Positions 34,715-43,333 of a stretch of 64,000 nt of DNA are shown here, piece after piece. The stretch's first letter is position 1, and the number at the start of each line of letters is the position of its first letter. The notes under the pieces were generated by a model that saw only the letters and a program-made list of their open reading frames with translations, searched no databases and had not been told where the DNA came from. The translations under genes were made by a program, and so were the position numbers. The DNA is from CAWINY01 sp963837635. Lineage in GTDB: Bacteria; Acidobacteriota; Terriglobia; Terriglobales; Acidobacteriaceae. The stretch is from positions 62,001 through 126,000 of the forward strand of contig CAWINY010000007.1 of the NCBI GenBank assembly GCA_963837635.1. Reading direction: 5' to 3'.

Positions 34715-35883
34715 GGAATCTCTGATTAAGTTCTCTGCTTTCCACAGGGCCAATGTGTAGATTGAGTCCAGAGACTCTGAAAGCAGATGAGGCAGCAGAC
34801 ACTGGCGATGACGACTGGGTTCGAGCGGTACACAAAGAAGACGCGGCGTGCGATGTTTCTTGAAGAGATGGAGCAGGTCGTGCCGTGGCGCGAACTCTGC
34901 GCTCTGATCGAGCCTCATTATCCGAAGGCTGGTAATGGGCGTCGTCCCGTCGGACTGGAGCGCATGCTGCGCATCTACTTCCTCCAACACTGGTTCAACC
35001 TGTCGGACCCGGCGGTGGAAGAGGCGTTGTACGATTCGCCCGTGCTACGACAGTTTGCCGGAATCGACTTGGGGAGCGAGCCGGTGCCGGATGAGACCAC
35101 GGTGTGCAAGTTCCGCCACTTGCTGGAAGAGCATCGACTGGGGGGCGAGATTCTGGAGACCGTGAACCTGTACTTGCAGCAGCGCGGTGTGCGCATTTCG
35201 ACGGGTACTATTGTGGACGCGACCATCATTCACGCCCCGAGTTCGACGAAGAACCAGCAACAGAAGCGCGACCCGGAGATGCACCAGACCCGGAAAGGCA
35301 AGCAGTGGTATTTCGGGATGAAGGCGCATGTGGGCGTGGACAGCAAGACAAAGCTGGTGCATAGCGCAGTAGCCACGGCGGCCAACGTGTCCGACTCGAC
35401 GGTATTGCCAGAGCTGTTGCATGGCGATGAGACCCACGTCTGGGGCGACCAAGCCTATCGCGGGCAGCGCGAGGTAATTCACGAATGCTCGCCGCGTGCC
35501 AAGGACTGCACCAACAAGCGCTATCGCTACAAAAACCGGATTGACCAAGTGGAGCGGGCCAAGAACCGGACGAAGTCGCGGGTGCGCTCGAAAGTCGAGC
35601 ATGTATTTGGCGTGCTGAAGTTAAAATTCGGATTCGTGAAGGTACGCTACCGAGGCATGGCGAAGAATGCCAATCGGCTGTTCACCGCCTTCGCCCTGGT
35701 GAATCTGTTCATGGTTCGCAAGAGACTGCTGTGCCCAACGACGGCGTAGTGTTGCTCGGGGCGCAGCACGGCGCATTCGGGCACAGCAAACGCAAAACCC
35801 TCACCTGAAAACCGATCCAAAAGGCGGCTGAATCTGCCCTCCAGCTCACGCTGGTTCAAAAGCCCTGGTTGTTCAGAGCTTCC
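34715..35883 (+). mobile_element. Complete IS5-family insertion sequence
   Basis: A 1169-bp element bounded by imperfect terminal inverted repeats: left GGAATCTCTGATTAA, right (inverted) GGAAGCTCTGAACAA, 12 of 15 matching. It is flanked by the 4-bp direct repeat TTAG at 34711-34714 and 35884-35887, the target size and sequence type expected of IS5. It contains one intact transposase gene. The insertion lies between small unknown genes and does not visibly break a recognised gene. Confidence 0.85.
34787..35749 (+). CDS. IS5-family transposase
   Basis: A 320-residue DDE transposase, full length. An N-terminal DUF772-type region (MLRIYFLQHWFNLSDPAVEE) precedes the catalytic domain; Asp144 in TIVDATII, Asp221 in VWGDQAYRG and Glu271 in RSKVEHVFGVLK form the DDE triad, with the YREK-like spacing of IS5. 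No stop or frameshift is seen. ATG 34787 lies 72 bp inside the left end; an internal ATG 21 bp later is an alternative. Confidence 0.93.
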   Translation: MRQQTLAMTTGFERYTKKTRRAMFLEEMEQVVPWRELCALIEPHYPKAGNGRRPVGLERMLRIYFLQHWFNLSDPAVEEALYDSPVLRQFAGIDLGSEPVPDETTVCKFRHLLEEHRLGGEILETVNLYLQQRGVRISTGTIVDATIIHAPSSTKNQQQKRDPEMHQTRKGKQWYFGMKAHVGVDSKTKLVHSAVATAANVSDSTVLPELLHGDETHVWGDQAYRGQREVIHECSPRAKDCTNKRYRYKNRIDQVERAKNRTKSRVRSKVEHVFGVLKLKFGFVKVRYRGMAKNANRLFTAFALVNLFMVRKRLLCPTTA

Positions 35884-36009
35884 TTAGGTCAAATTTCCGG
35901 CATGGTTGCCGAAACCTGTGCGAACATGGAAGTTACCGGTAGCACCTATGCGGAAGGGCAAAGGCAGAGGCTCAGGAATAGCTAAAGACGAACCGGTGGA
36001 ACTCTGGCG

Positions 36010-36333
36010 ATGATGATCCTCGAAATCGAAACCTCCGCCCTGGCTGTCCTTTTCGACCTTCTCAATCATGTCGAGGCCGGAGCCAACACCCGCATTCCCG
36101 GCGGAGCAGAGATCACCGTGCCGGAATTGCCCAGGGTGCGTTCTGGACACGGTGAACCCATCCGGTTGTTCGTGAATCTCTCGTGCGGCTTAAGCGTGGA
36201 TGCCCGCGTAACGGGCAGTTGGCTATACGAGAAATTGAAGGGCAAGGCTCAAAAACTTTGGATCAACAAGGCGGAGCTTCGGATCGACCGCTCGGCGATA
36301 ACCAAGGCAATCACCGCAAACAAGACCCGCTGA
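36010..36333 (+). CDS. Hypothetical protein
   Basis: A 107-residue protein (ILEIETSALAVLFDLLNHVE at the start, SWLYEKLKGKAQKLWINK in the second half). No family is recognised. The start may be 36010 or 36013. Its stop codon directly abuts the stop of the convergent nitronate monooxygenase gene. It lies just outside the right end of the IS5 element. Confidence 0.55.
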   Translation: MMILEIETSALAVLFDLLNHVEAGANTRIPGGAEITVPELPRVRSGHGEPIRLFVNLSCGLSVDARVTGSWLYEKLKGKAQKLWINKAELRIDRSAITKAITANKTR

Positions 36334-37830
36334 TCAGTCCTGGCTCACTGAAGCGAGCTTGAAGCTGCGCTCCACATGCAAGCAGCTCTCTGGGGGCTGG
36401 TCGCCCGTTAGAATTGCGATTACATCGGCCGCGCGGTAAGCCGACCCACTCGAAGGCAGAAAACGCGTAATTCCACTCAAATCATCCCCAGATGTGACCA
36501 GGCACGGTTCAACGTACCCGCCGTTGCGCCTCTGGGAATGCCCGATATCGGCCATCAGGGCATTGCAGAGGCACTTCTTTCCCGCCGTATTCTCCAATAG
36601 TCCGCCCTTGGAGAGATAGGTTGTCACCGGCTCCGCGGAGCAGCGATAACCGACTCTGCCTTCTGCCGTCCTATAGGCCTCGCGCAAATAACCGAGGTCG
36701 CAGATGCGAGGTCGAGCCAAATAGGTTTCGGGCTCCGAAAGCGACCCCTCCAACTGCACGGCCTTAAACGGAAAACCGGTCGGAGAACTGAGTGGATCGG
36801 TGAACACCCGGACTTGGCCGGAGATCGCTTTTTGCAGCAACGCCTGCTTGTAGTCGTCCCTTAAACCCGATTCGGTGCACAGCGCAAACGCAGTTCCCAC
36901 CTGCACCCCTGCGGCTCCCGCAGCCAAGGCCGCGCGCAGCTTCTCGGGGCTGCCGTACCCTCCGGCAAGCCAGAACGGCACCCCTAATCGGCGTATTGCC
37001 GGCAGATCAACCTTATCGCGCTCGCCATAGACCGCTTCCCCCGTTGGGCTGAGCTGAAGCTTGCCGCGTGGGGGAGCATTGTGGCCACCGGCCGTGGGTC
37101 CTTCGATGATCAGTCCGTCAACCTTGCCATTCGCCTTCTTCAATACGGTTGCAGCCAGAGTATTAGAAGCGACGATCGCGAGGAACTTAGGGCGGTGGAG
37201 AGGCGGAAGAGCACACTCCATGAATTCGCGCGGAACAAATGTCATTGTCTCAGGGGCGCCCTCTTGCGCACCCGAGACTTGCAGTGGGTAGCTGGCGGGT
37301 TCGTGATTAACGTAACGATCAAGGACCCCGGGGATTTTGATGGGAATGCCCGCCCCCATCAGAATGTATCCCACCCCGGCGAGCATGGCGCCATAAATGG
37401 CAGGAAGGTGCGGAAGTTGGACCTTCTCCAGATAATTGATTGCTACGGGGTTCTCGTGGCCTTCGCGAGCGAGAAAAACTTCCACGAAGTTAGCCACCAG
37501 GCACAGCTCCTGCACCTCGCGAGGACCATTGCCGACTTGCATCGGCAGAGTCCGATAGGGAGCAGTCTCCGCTTTGCCTCCGGAAATGTAATAAGACCGC
37601 CAGATGCGCTCCGCCATCTCCGGGAAAGGAAAATGATTCAATCCGCGGCGCATGTTGCCGCCGGGGTCGCCGTCTTGCAGCCGCCGGACCAGGATCTGAT
37701 CCAGCGCCGTACCTGAAACCGTTCCCAGCTGCCCGAGTTGCGACACTGCACGCGCCAATCGCCAATTGGAGACTCCGGCGCCCATACCGCCCTGGATGAC
37801 TTTCGGAGGATTGCTCATAGCCGCGTCCAT
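36334..37830 (-). CDS. Nitronate monooxygenase family protein
   Basis: A 498-residue FMN-dependent TIM-barrel protein of the nitronate monooxygenase/PfaD-like group. It opens VIQGGMGAGVSNWRLARAVS, the flavin-binding start of these enzymes. IEGPTAGGHNAPPRG holds the catalytic His, and WLAGGYGSPEKLRAALAAGA plus GVQVGTAFALC form the phosphate-binding part. It is longer than standard 2-nitropropane dioxygenases, with a Cys-containing C-terminal extension (KKCLCNALMAD). It would oxidise alkyl nitronates or act as an enoyl-reductase-like partner. It is divergent from the desaturase gene, with 155 bp between. Confidence 0.85.
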   Translation of the reverse strand: MDAAMSNPPKVIQGGMGAGVSNWRLARAVSQLGQLGTVSGTALDQILVRRLQDGDPGGNMRRGLNHFPFPEMAERIWRSYYISGGKAETAPYRTLPMQVGNGPREVQELCLVANFVEVFLAREGHENPVAINYLEKVQLPHLPAIYGAMLAGVGYILMGAGIPIKIPGVLDRYVNHEPASYPLQVSGAQEGAPETMTFVPREFMECALPPLHRPKFLAIVASNTLAATVLKKANGKVDGLIIEGPTAGGHNAPPRGKLQLSPTGEAVYGERDKVDLPAIRRLGVPFWLAGGYGSPEKLRAALAAGAAGVQVGTAFALCTESGLRDDYKQALLQKAISGQVRVFTDPLSSPTGFPFKAVQLEGSLSEPETYLARPRICDLGYLREAYRTAEGRVGYRCSAEPVTTYLSKGGLLENTAGKKCLCNALMADIGHSQRRNGGYVEPCLVTSGDDLSGITRFLPSSGSAYRAADVIAILTGDQPPESCLHVERSFKLASVSQD

Positions 37831-37985
37831 TGTTTCAGGGCCGGACGATTTCGATTGTCAGAGTTCTGTAATAGCCGCATTTTCCCGGGCACTTCGGACC
37901 GGAAACGCGACGCTGGGGGCGGAACGGCACACGAATTACGCAACTATTACAGACGATCCTTTTTCTCGATGCTAGGCTCGGGTGA

Positions 37986-38918
37986 ATGCAGCAGCGCAAC
38001 TGTTCACGGATTACCGGAAGCATCTTCCAGCGCGATCGCACCTTCACCCAGCCCGTCAATTGGACCTCAACCTTCTTTATGGCGGTTTTTCACCTGGGCG
38101 CGATCGCCGCGCTGTTTGTGTTCAGTTGGAAGGCGTTGGAATTGGCGGTTCTGCTGTGGTGGGTGTCCGGAAGCCTGGGAATCGGCATGGGCTATCACCG
38201 CCTCCTTACGCACCGCGGATACAAGACCCCGAAGTGGCTGGAGTACGTTCTGACTCTTTGCGGTACGCTCGCGCTGCAAGGCGGACCGATCGCCTGGGTG
38301 GCGACGCACCGTGTCCACCACCAGAACGCCGACAAGGAAAACGATCCCCATTCGCCGTGCGACGGCGGTTTTTGGGCCCATATGGGCTGGATTATTACCG
38401 GTCGGGCGATGCACAACAAGTCCAACGAATTGCTGCCCTATGTTCCTGACCTTCGCAAGAGCCGATTCCACGTCTGGATCAGCGAGTGGCACTGGGTGCC
38501 GATGACGGTCCTGGGGCTAGGGATATGGGCTCTCGGCGGGTGGCGGTTGCTGATGTGGGGCATTTTCCTTCGCACCGTTATTGGCCTGCACGCCACCTGG
38601 CTGGTGAACTCGGCCACTCACATGTGGGGTTCGCGGCGCTTTCTGACCAGCGACACCTCCAGGAACAGCTTCTGGGTCGCGATGCTGACGTTCGGCGAAG
38701 GTTGGCACAACAATCATCATGCATCCCCGCAAACCGCCCGTCACGGACTTGCCTGGTACGAATTCGACATGAATTGGTATGGGATCTGCGCTTTGCGCCT
38801 GTTCGGTCTCGCGTGGGAGATCAAGTCGCCCAGATTCAAGACGGCGGAGCCGAAAGTTGCGGCCCCGGGCAACTTCCCGGATCCGGAGGAGCATAGGCGG
38901 TCAGCCCCGGCCGTCTAA
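37986..38918 (+). CDS. Acyl-CoA desaturase (delta-9 type)
   Basis: A 310-residue membrane di-iron desaturase. All three His boxes are present: HRLLTH (71-76), HRVHH (108-112) and HNNHH near residue 240. Four hydrophobic segments surround them. It would insert a cis double bond into a fatty acyl chain, adjusting membrane fluidity. Divergent pairing with the flavin enzyme at 36334-37830 hints at linked lipid metabolism, but that is only positional. It ends 93 bp before the histidine kinase gene. Confidence 0.93.
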   Translation: MQQRNCSRITGSIFQRDRTFTQPVNWTSTFFMAVFHLGAIAALFVFSWKALELAVLLWWVSGSLGIGMGYHRLLTHRGYKTPKWLEYVLTLCGTLALQGGPIAWVATHRVHHQNADKENDPHSPCDGGFWAHMGWIITGRAMHNKSNELLPYVPDLRKSRFHVWISEWHWVPMTVLGLGIWALGGWRLLMWGIFLRTVIGLHATWLVNSATHMWGSRRFLTSDTSRNSFWVAMLTFGEGWHNNHHASPQTARHGLAWYEFDMNWYGICALRLFGLAWEIKSPRFKTAEPKVAAPGNFPDPEEHRRSAPAV

Positions 38919-39011
38919 CGGATTTTCCCAAAATTCCGCGGTTCTGCCATTGGCGTGCCCGCCGGTTTCGACTGCGGCGGCGGTCCTCTACTACAATGTC
39001 AACGGCCAGCC

Positions 39012-39911
39012 ATGCAAAATCGCGCCAAGACGATTGCGTTCTTCATCACGCTGGGCGCCTGCATGGTCGCACTGGCGATCACGCTGAACGTCACCTGGAT
39101 CATGCTCAATTGGCGCAAGGCCGCGCCGCTGATTCTGGGTATCATTTTTTTCGCTTTCATCATCGCCGGCCTCGTCCTCAACACCATTTATCTGGTTCGG
39201 GAGATCCGGCGGAATGAGCAGCAGGACAGCTTTCTGAACGCCGTTACCCACGAATTGAAGACGCCGATTGCTTCCCTTCGGCTTTATCTGCAGACCCTCG
39301 AGCAACGTCAACTGGACGAAGCTCAGCGTCATGCGTTTTATCACACCATGCTGCTGGATACCGATCGCCTCCTCGACACGGTTGAGCAGGTGCTGAAGGC
39401 CGGTGAGGTGCGTCAAGGAAGTGACCGCAAGAACTGGCAGGAGGTGAATCTTTCCGTCATTATTCGCGACGCGCTCGAACTGGCTCATTTGCGTCACCAC
39501 CTGGAGGCGGAGGCCCTGCGGTTCAGTGCCGATCTGCCCGACGATGTCACCGTGCTGGGACACCCTGGGGAACTCCGTACTGCCGTGTCTAACCTGTTCG
39601 ACAACGCCGTGAAGTACTCCGGTGCGGTGAAGGACATCACGGTTGACGTTCTTACTCCGAACCTCGATACGGTATTACTCCAAGTTCGCGATCGCGGCGT
39701 TGGCATCTCTCGTCCGGAGTTGAAGCGCATCTTTAGGCGCTTCTACCGGGTGCACAGTCTCGCACTGGGCCATGTCAAGGGAACCGGACTGGGTCTCTTT
39801 ATCGTGCGGTCCATTGTCCGCCGCCACGGCGGGGAGGTCTATGCCGAGAGTGCGGGCGAAGGTTGTGGAAGCACCTTCACGATGCGTCTGCCGAGAGTCT
39901 ACCGCGTATGA
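39012..39911 (+). CDS. Membrane sensor histidine kinase
   Basis: About 299 residues. Two membrane segments with almost no periplasmic domain (AFFITLGACMVALAITLNVTW, then a second near residues 40-60) lead to the phosphoacceptor motif NAVTHELKTPIASLRLYLQT. The ATPase part has LFDNAVKYSG (N box), VRDRGVGISRPEL (G1), FRRFYRV (F box) and GTGLGLFIVRSI (G2). The frame is open to 38955, but ATG 39012 starts the first helix. Its stop overlaps the response-regulator ATG. The short sensor region suggests an intramembrane signal. Confidence 0.92.
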   Translation: MQNRAKTIAFFITLGACMVALAITLNVTWIMLNWRKAAPLILGIIFFAFIIAGLVLNTIYLVREIRRNEQQDSFLNAVTHELKTPIASLRLYLQTLEQRQLDEAQRHAFYHTMLLDTDRLLDTVEQVLKAGEVRQGSDRKNWQEVNLSVIIRDALELAHLRHHLEAEALRFSADLPDDVTVLGHPGELRTAVSNLFDNAVKYSGAVKDITVDVLTPNLDTVLLQVRDRGVGISRPELKRIFRRFYRVHSLALGHVKGTGLGLFIVRSIVRRHGGEVYAESAGEGCGSTFTMRLPRVYRV

Positions 39912-40645
39912 ACCGGATACTCGTAGTAGAGGATGACGTGCATCTGGCGCAAGGCCTCCGCTTCAACCTTGAAGCGGAAGGATATCGCGTCCAAGTTGCC
40001 GAGAACGGAGAAGACGCCCTCAGGCGCTTGTTACGGGATCGGGAAGAATTCGACGCCCTGCTGCTCGACGTCATGCTACCTGGCAAGGACGGGTTCACCG
40101 TCACCCGCGAATTGCGGGAAGCGCAGAACTATATTCCGGTATTGATGCTAACGGCTCTTGGCCGCCCGGAAGATGTGCTCAAGGGGTTCGAGTCGGGAGC
40201 CGACGATTACCTTCCCAAACCCTTCGATCTGGCGATTTTGGTGGCTCGGATTAGGAGTCTGCTGCGCCGCAAGAATTGGTTGCGTACCGGCAATGCGCAA
40301 ACGGCAGAACCCGCCCCGATCGACTCCGACAACCCAAACATCTTCACTTTTGGCGACAAGGTCGCGGATTTCCGAAAACTTCAGTTGCGCGCCGGCACCC
40401 AGGTCTTCCAAATGACCCTGATGGAGTCGGAACTTCTCCGCTACTTGATCCGGAACCAGGGACATCCCGTTTCCCGCAAAGCCATCCTTGGGGACGTGTG
40501 GAACTTGCACGAGGATACCGACACCCGCGCGATCGACAACTTCGTCGTGCGCTTGCGCCGCTACATCGAGCAAGATCCTTCCAAGCCTCGCCACTTACTC
40601 ACCATTCGTGGAGTTGGCTATGAGTTCGTGTCGGAAAGCGAGTGA
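39908..40645 (+). CDS. OmpR/PhoB-family response regulator
   Basis: A 245-residue receiver plus winged-helix protein. The receiver has ILVVEDDVHLAQGL with the acidic pair, Asp54 in LLLDVMLPGKDG, LMLTAL with the conserved Thr, and YLPKPFD with the conserved Lys. The C-terminal part has LLRYLIRNQGHPVSRKAILG and a recognition helix in TRAIDNFVVRLRRYIE. It is translationally coupled to the kinase (ATGA), so the pair is a two-component system. Its target genes are unknown; the desaturase upstream and MgtA-type ATPase downstream are candidates by position only. Confidence 0.93.
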   Translation: MNRILVVEDDVHLAQGLRFNLEAEGYRVQVAENGEDALRRLLRDREEFDALLLDVMLPGKDGFTVTRELREAQNYIPVLMLTALGRPEDVLKGFESGADDYLPKPFDLAILVARIRSLLRRKNWLRTGNAQTAEPAPIDSDNPNIFTFGDKVADFRKLQLRAGTQVFQMTLMESELLRYLIRNQGHPVSRKAILGDVWNLHEDTDTRAIDNFVVRLRRYIEQDPSKPRHLLTIRGVGYEFVSESE

Positions 40646-40724
40646 CTTTCACTGAAGATTACGGTGATGCGGCACGAGGCCGCGTTTGCGAAACTGCCGC
40701 ATCAGGACGGCTCGATCCAAGTCG

Positions 40725-43268
40725 TCACAGTAACGCGTGCCGGCGATAGAACCAAGACTTAACCGCCTGCACCAGCAGGAGGTAGGTCACGGCGAGAAGC
40801 GCAATCGTACCCAGCAACGACACGGGCAGCGGAGTAAATCGCAACAGTCTTCCAACTACTGTATACGGCAGCACAGCCGCGATAATCACGACGGCTAGCA
40901 CGCTGATGACCAACGGCCGGCTGGGATGGCTCTTCAGCGGATTGGCGGCTGTTCGGATCACAAAGACCACGAGCGCTTGAGTTGCCAAGGATTCCACGAA
41001 CCATCCGGTGCGGAATAGAGCTGCGTTCGTCGAAGCATGGAATACCCAGAGGAGTACCGCGAAGGTGAGGAAATCGTAAATCGAACTGATCGGCCCGATG
41101 ATCATCATGAACTGGCGAATGAAGCCGATCTGCCATCGCTTGGGCCGGTGCAGCAGGGCGGAATCAACATTGTCGCCGGGGATGCTGACCTGCGAAATGT
41201 CATAAAGGAAGTTGTTCAACAGAATTTGAGTCGGCAGCATGGGCAGGAATGGCAGGAACAGCGAGGCCGCGGCCATGCTGAACATGTTGCCGAAGTTCGA
41301 GCTCGTCCCCATGATGATGTACTTCATGATGTTGGCGAAGGAGCGCCGCCCCTCGTTCACCCCGTCGTTCAATACGGCAAGATCCTTTTCCAGCAGGATG
41401 ATCTTGGCAGCGTCTTTGGCTACCTCCACGCCATTCATTACGGAAATACCAACATCAGCAGTGTGCAACGACGGAGCATCGTTAATGCCGTCACCTATGT
41501 ACCCAACCACATGCCCGCGCGCCTTCAGCGCGAGAATTACCCGATTCTTCTGTTCGGGAGACATGCGGGCGAAGATAGCGCCGTTCTCCGCCTGGTAAGC
41601 CAGCGCGGCGTCGTCGAGCCCGTCAACCTGATTTCCTGTGAGGATGCGGTCGGTTCCAAGCCCGACATCGTGGGCCACCTTCTGGGTCACATACTGGTTA
41701 TCACCGGTCATAATGACGACAGAAATTCCATTCTGTTTCAGCGCCTCCAAAACAGGAAGGACATCTGCTTTCGGAGGATCCAGGAATGCGGCGAAGCCGG
41801 CCAGCGTCATATCGTGTTCCGCTGACGGCGTGTAGGCATCCTGCTTCTCGACCTTGCACACCGCTACGCCGAGCGTGCGGTACCCGTCGGCGCTGAACTT
41901 CTTGAAGGTCGCCTCCGCCTCAGCCCGCCGGGGTTCGTCGAACGGCTGGGGAGATCCGCCGACTATCACGGTCTTGCAGGCGGCAAAGACACTCTCCGCC
42001 TCGCCCTTGGTGACGAGCAGGTGCTCGTCACCACGCCGCACCACGACGGAAAGGCGTTTGCGGTTGAAGTCGAAGGGGATCTCGTCCACCTTTGCATACT
42101 CAGCAATGGAGGGGTGCGTGTGCTTCAAGATCGCATCGTCCAGGGGACTCTTGATGCCCGCTTCGAAGTAGCTGTTCAGATAAATGAACCGCAGGACGCT
42201 CTCATCATCGTCGCCTTGCGGATTCACGTGCCGGTCAAGCACAATCTCGCCTTCGGTGAGTGTGCCCGTCTTATCGCTGCAAAGGATATCTAAACTTCCA
42301 AAATCCTCGATCGCCGCCAGTTGCTTGACCAGGACCTTCTTCTTGGTCATCCGCCTCGCACCTCGGGCCAAGGTGACGGTGATGATCATTGGCATCAGCT
42401 CAGGGGTCATGCCGACCGCAAGCGCCACGGAGAAGAGGAAGGATTCCAGCAAGGGTCGGTGGAAAACAATGTTGACCAGCAGCACAAAAAGAACCAGCAG
42501 CATGATCACCCGGGTGATCATCAGCCCGAAATGTCGTATGCCCCGGCCGAACTCGGTTTCAGGCGGGCGCATGGCCAACCGCTGGGCGATTCCGCCAAAG
42601 GCAGTCTCCCTGCCGGTCGAAACGACAACGGCGGTCGCCAACCCGGTTTGTACAGCGGTCCCTAGAAATATGCTGTTGTGCGCGTCGGCCAGGGCGTGTT
42701 TTCCAGTGGGGAGATCATCCGCTGCCTTTTCCACCGGAAGGGACTCACCCGTGAGTGCTGACTCGCGCACATGCAGGTCTCTCAACTCGAGCAGCCGGGC
42801 GTCGGCTGGGACAAGGTCTCCAGCTTTTAGCCGGATGACGTCTCCCGGAACCAGTTCCGCTATCGGAAGTTCGTGTTCGTGCCCATCACGAATCACCGTG
42901 GCCTTGGTGGCAACCTGCTTCCGAATCTCCTCCACGGCATGTCGCGCCTGGAATTCCATGAAGAAGTTCAGCAGCACACTGAGCAGGACGATGGAAATGA
43001 TGATCAATCCACCAATTGCGTCGCCCAACACCAGAGATATGGTGCTGGCGATGAGAAGGATGATGACCAATGGATTGGCAAGTATGCGGAGAAAACTGAA
43101 TAGAGCGGCGAAACGCGATTCCTGCACGAAGCTGTTGGGACCGTAGAGACGCAGTCGTTGGCTGGCCTCGGCGGAACTCAGCCCGGCTGGAGTTGTCTGC
43201 AACAGATGAAGCAGGTCTTCGAGCGGCCGATCCCAAAAGCCCTCTGCAATTGGGCCTGGTCTTCCCAT
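40725..43268 (-). CDS. mgtA: Magnesium-translocating P-type ATPase
   Basis: An 847-residue P-type ATPase of the MgtA/MgtB group, taking up Mg2+ across the inner membrane. It has an N-terminal cation ATPase domain, ALTGESLPVEK, the phosphorylation site CSDKTGTLTEGE, IMTGDNQYVT and the hinge GDGINDAPSLH, with about ten membrane helices. NMFSMAAASLFLPFLPMLP and LLNNFLYDISQ are typical of MgtA. Length is normal for the family. It is followed, 65 bp away on the same strand, by the upstream radical SAM gene. No Mg riboswitch was recognised upstream. Confidence 0.92.
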   Translation of the reverse strand: MGRPGPIAEGFWDRPLEDLLHLLQTTPAGLSSAEASQRLRLYGPNSFVQESRFAALFSFLRILANPLVIILLIASTISLVLGDAIGGLIIISIVLLSVLLNFFMEFQARHAVEEIRKQVATKATVIRDGHEHELPIAELVPGDVIRLKAGDLVPADARLLELRDLHVRESALTGESLPVEKAADDLPTGKHALADAHNSIFLGTAVQTGLATAVVVSTGRETAFGGIAQRLAMRPPETEFGRGIRHFGLMITRVIMLLVLFVLLVNIVFHRPLLESFLFSVALAVGMTPELMPMIITVTLARGARRMTKKKVLVKQLAAIEDFGSLDILCSDKTGTLTEGEIVLDRHVNPQGDDDESVLRFIYLNSYFEAGIKSPLDDAILKHTHPSIAEYAKVDEIPFDFNRKRLSVVVRRGDEHLLVTKGEAESVFAACKTVIVGGSPQPFDEPRRAEAEATFKKFSADGYRTLGVAVCKVEKQDAYTPSAEHDMTLAGFAAFLDPPKADVLPVLEALKQNGISVVIMTGDNQYVTQKVAHDVGLGTDRILTGNQVDGLDDAALAYQAENGAIFARMSPEQKNRVILALKARGHVVGYIGDGINDAPSLHTADVGISVMNGVEVAKDAAKIILLEKDLAVLNDGVNEGRRSFANIMKYIIMGTSSNFGNMFSMAAASLFLPFLPMLPTQILLNNFLYDISQVSIPGDNVDSALLHRPKRWQIGFIRQFMMIIGPISSIYDFLTFAVLLWVFHASTNAALFRTGWFVESLATQALVVFVIRTAANPLKSHPSRPLVISVLAVVIIAAVLPYTVVGRLLRFTPLPVSLLGTIALLAVTYLLLVQAVKSWFYRRHALL

Positions 43269-43333
43269 AAGCGGCTAACTCCACAGAGCCGGAATATCCG
43301 TTTAGGATCTCAATTTTGCCAGACCTGCGGTAC

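Noticed and set aside
34701..34720. A recognised gene interrupted by the IS5 element
   Set aside because: Joining the flanks across the TTAG duplication gives no continuous frame that resembles a known protein.
42184..43146. 320-codon open frame antisense to the mgtA gene
   Set aside because: No family pattern, and the sense strand encodes clear P-ATPase motifs over the same bases.
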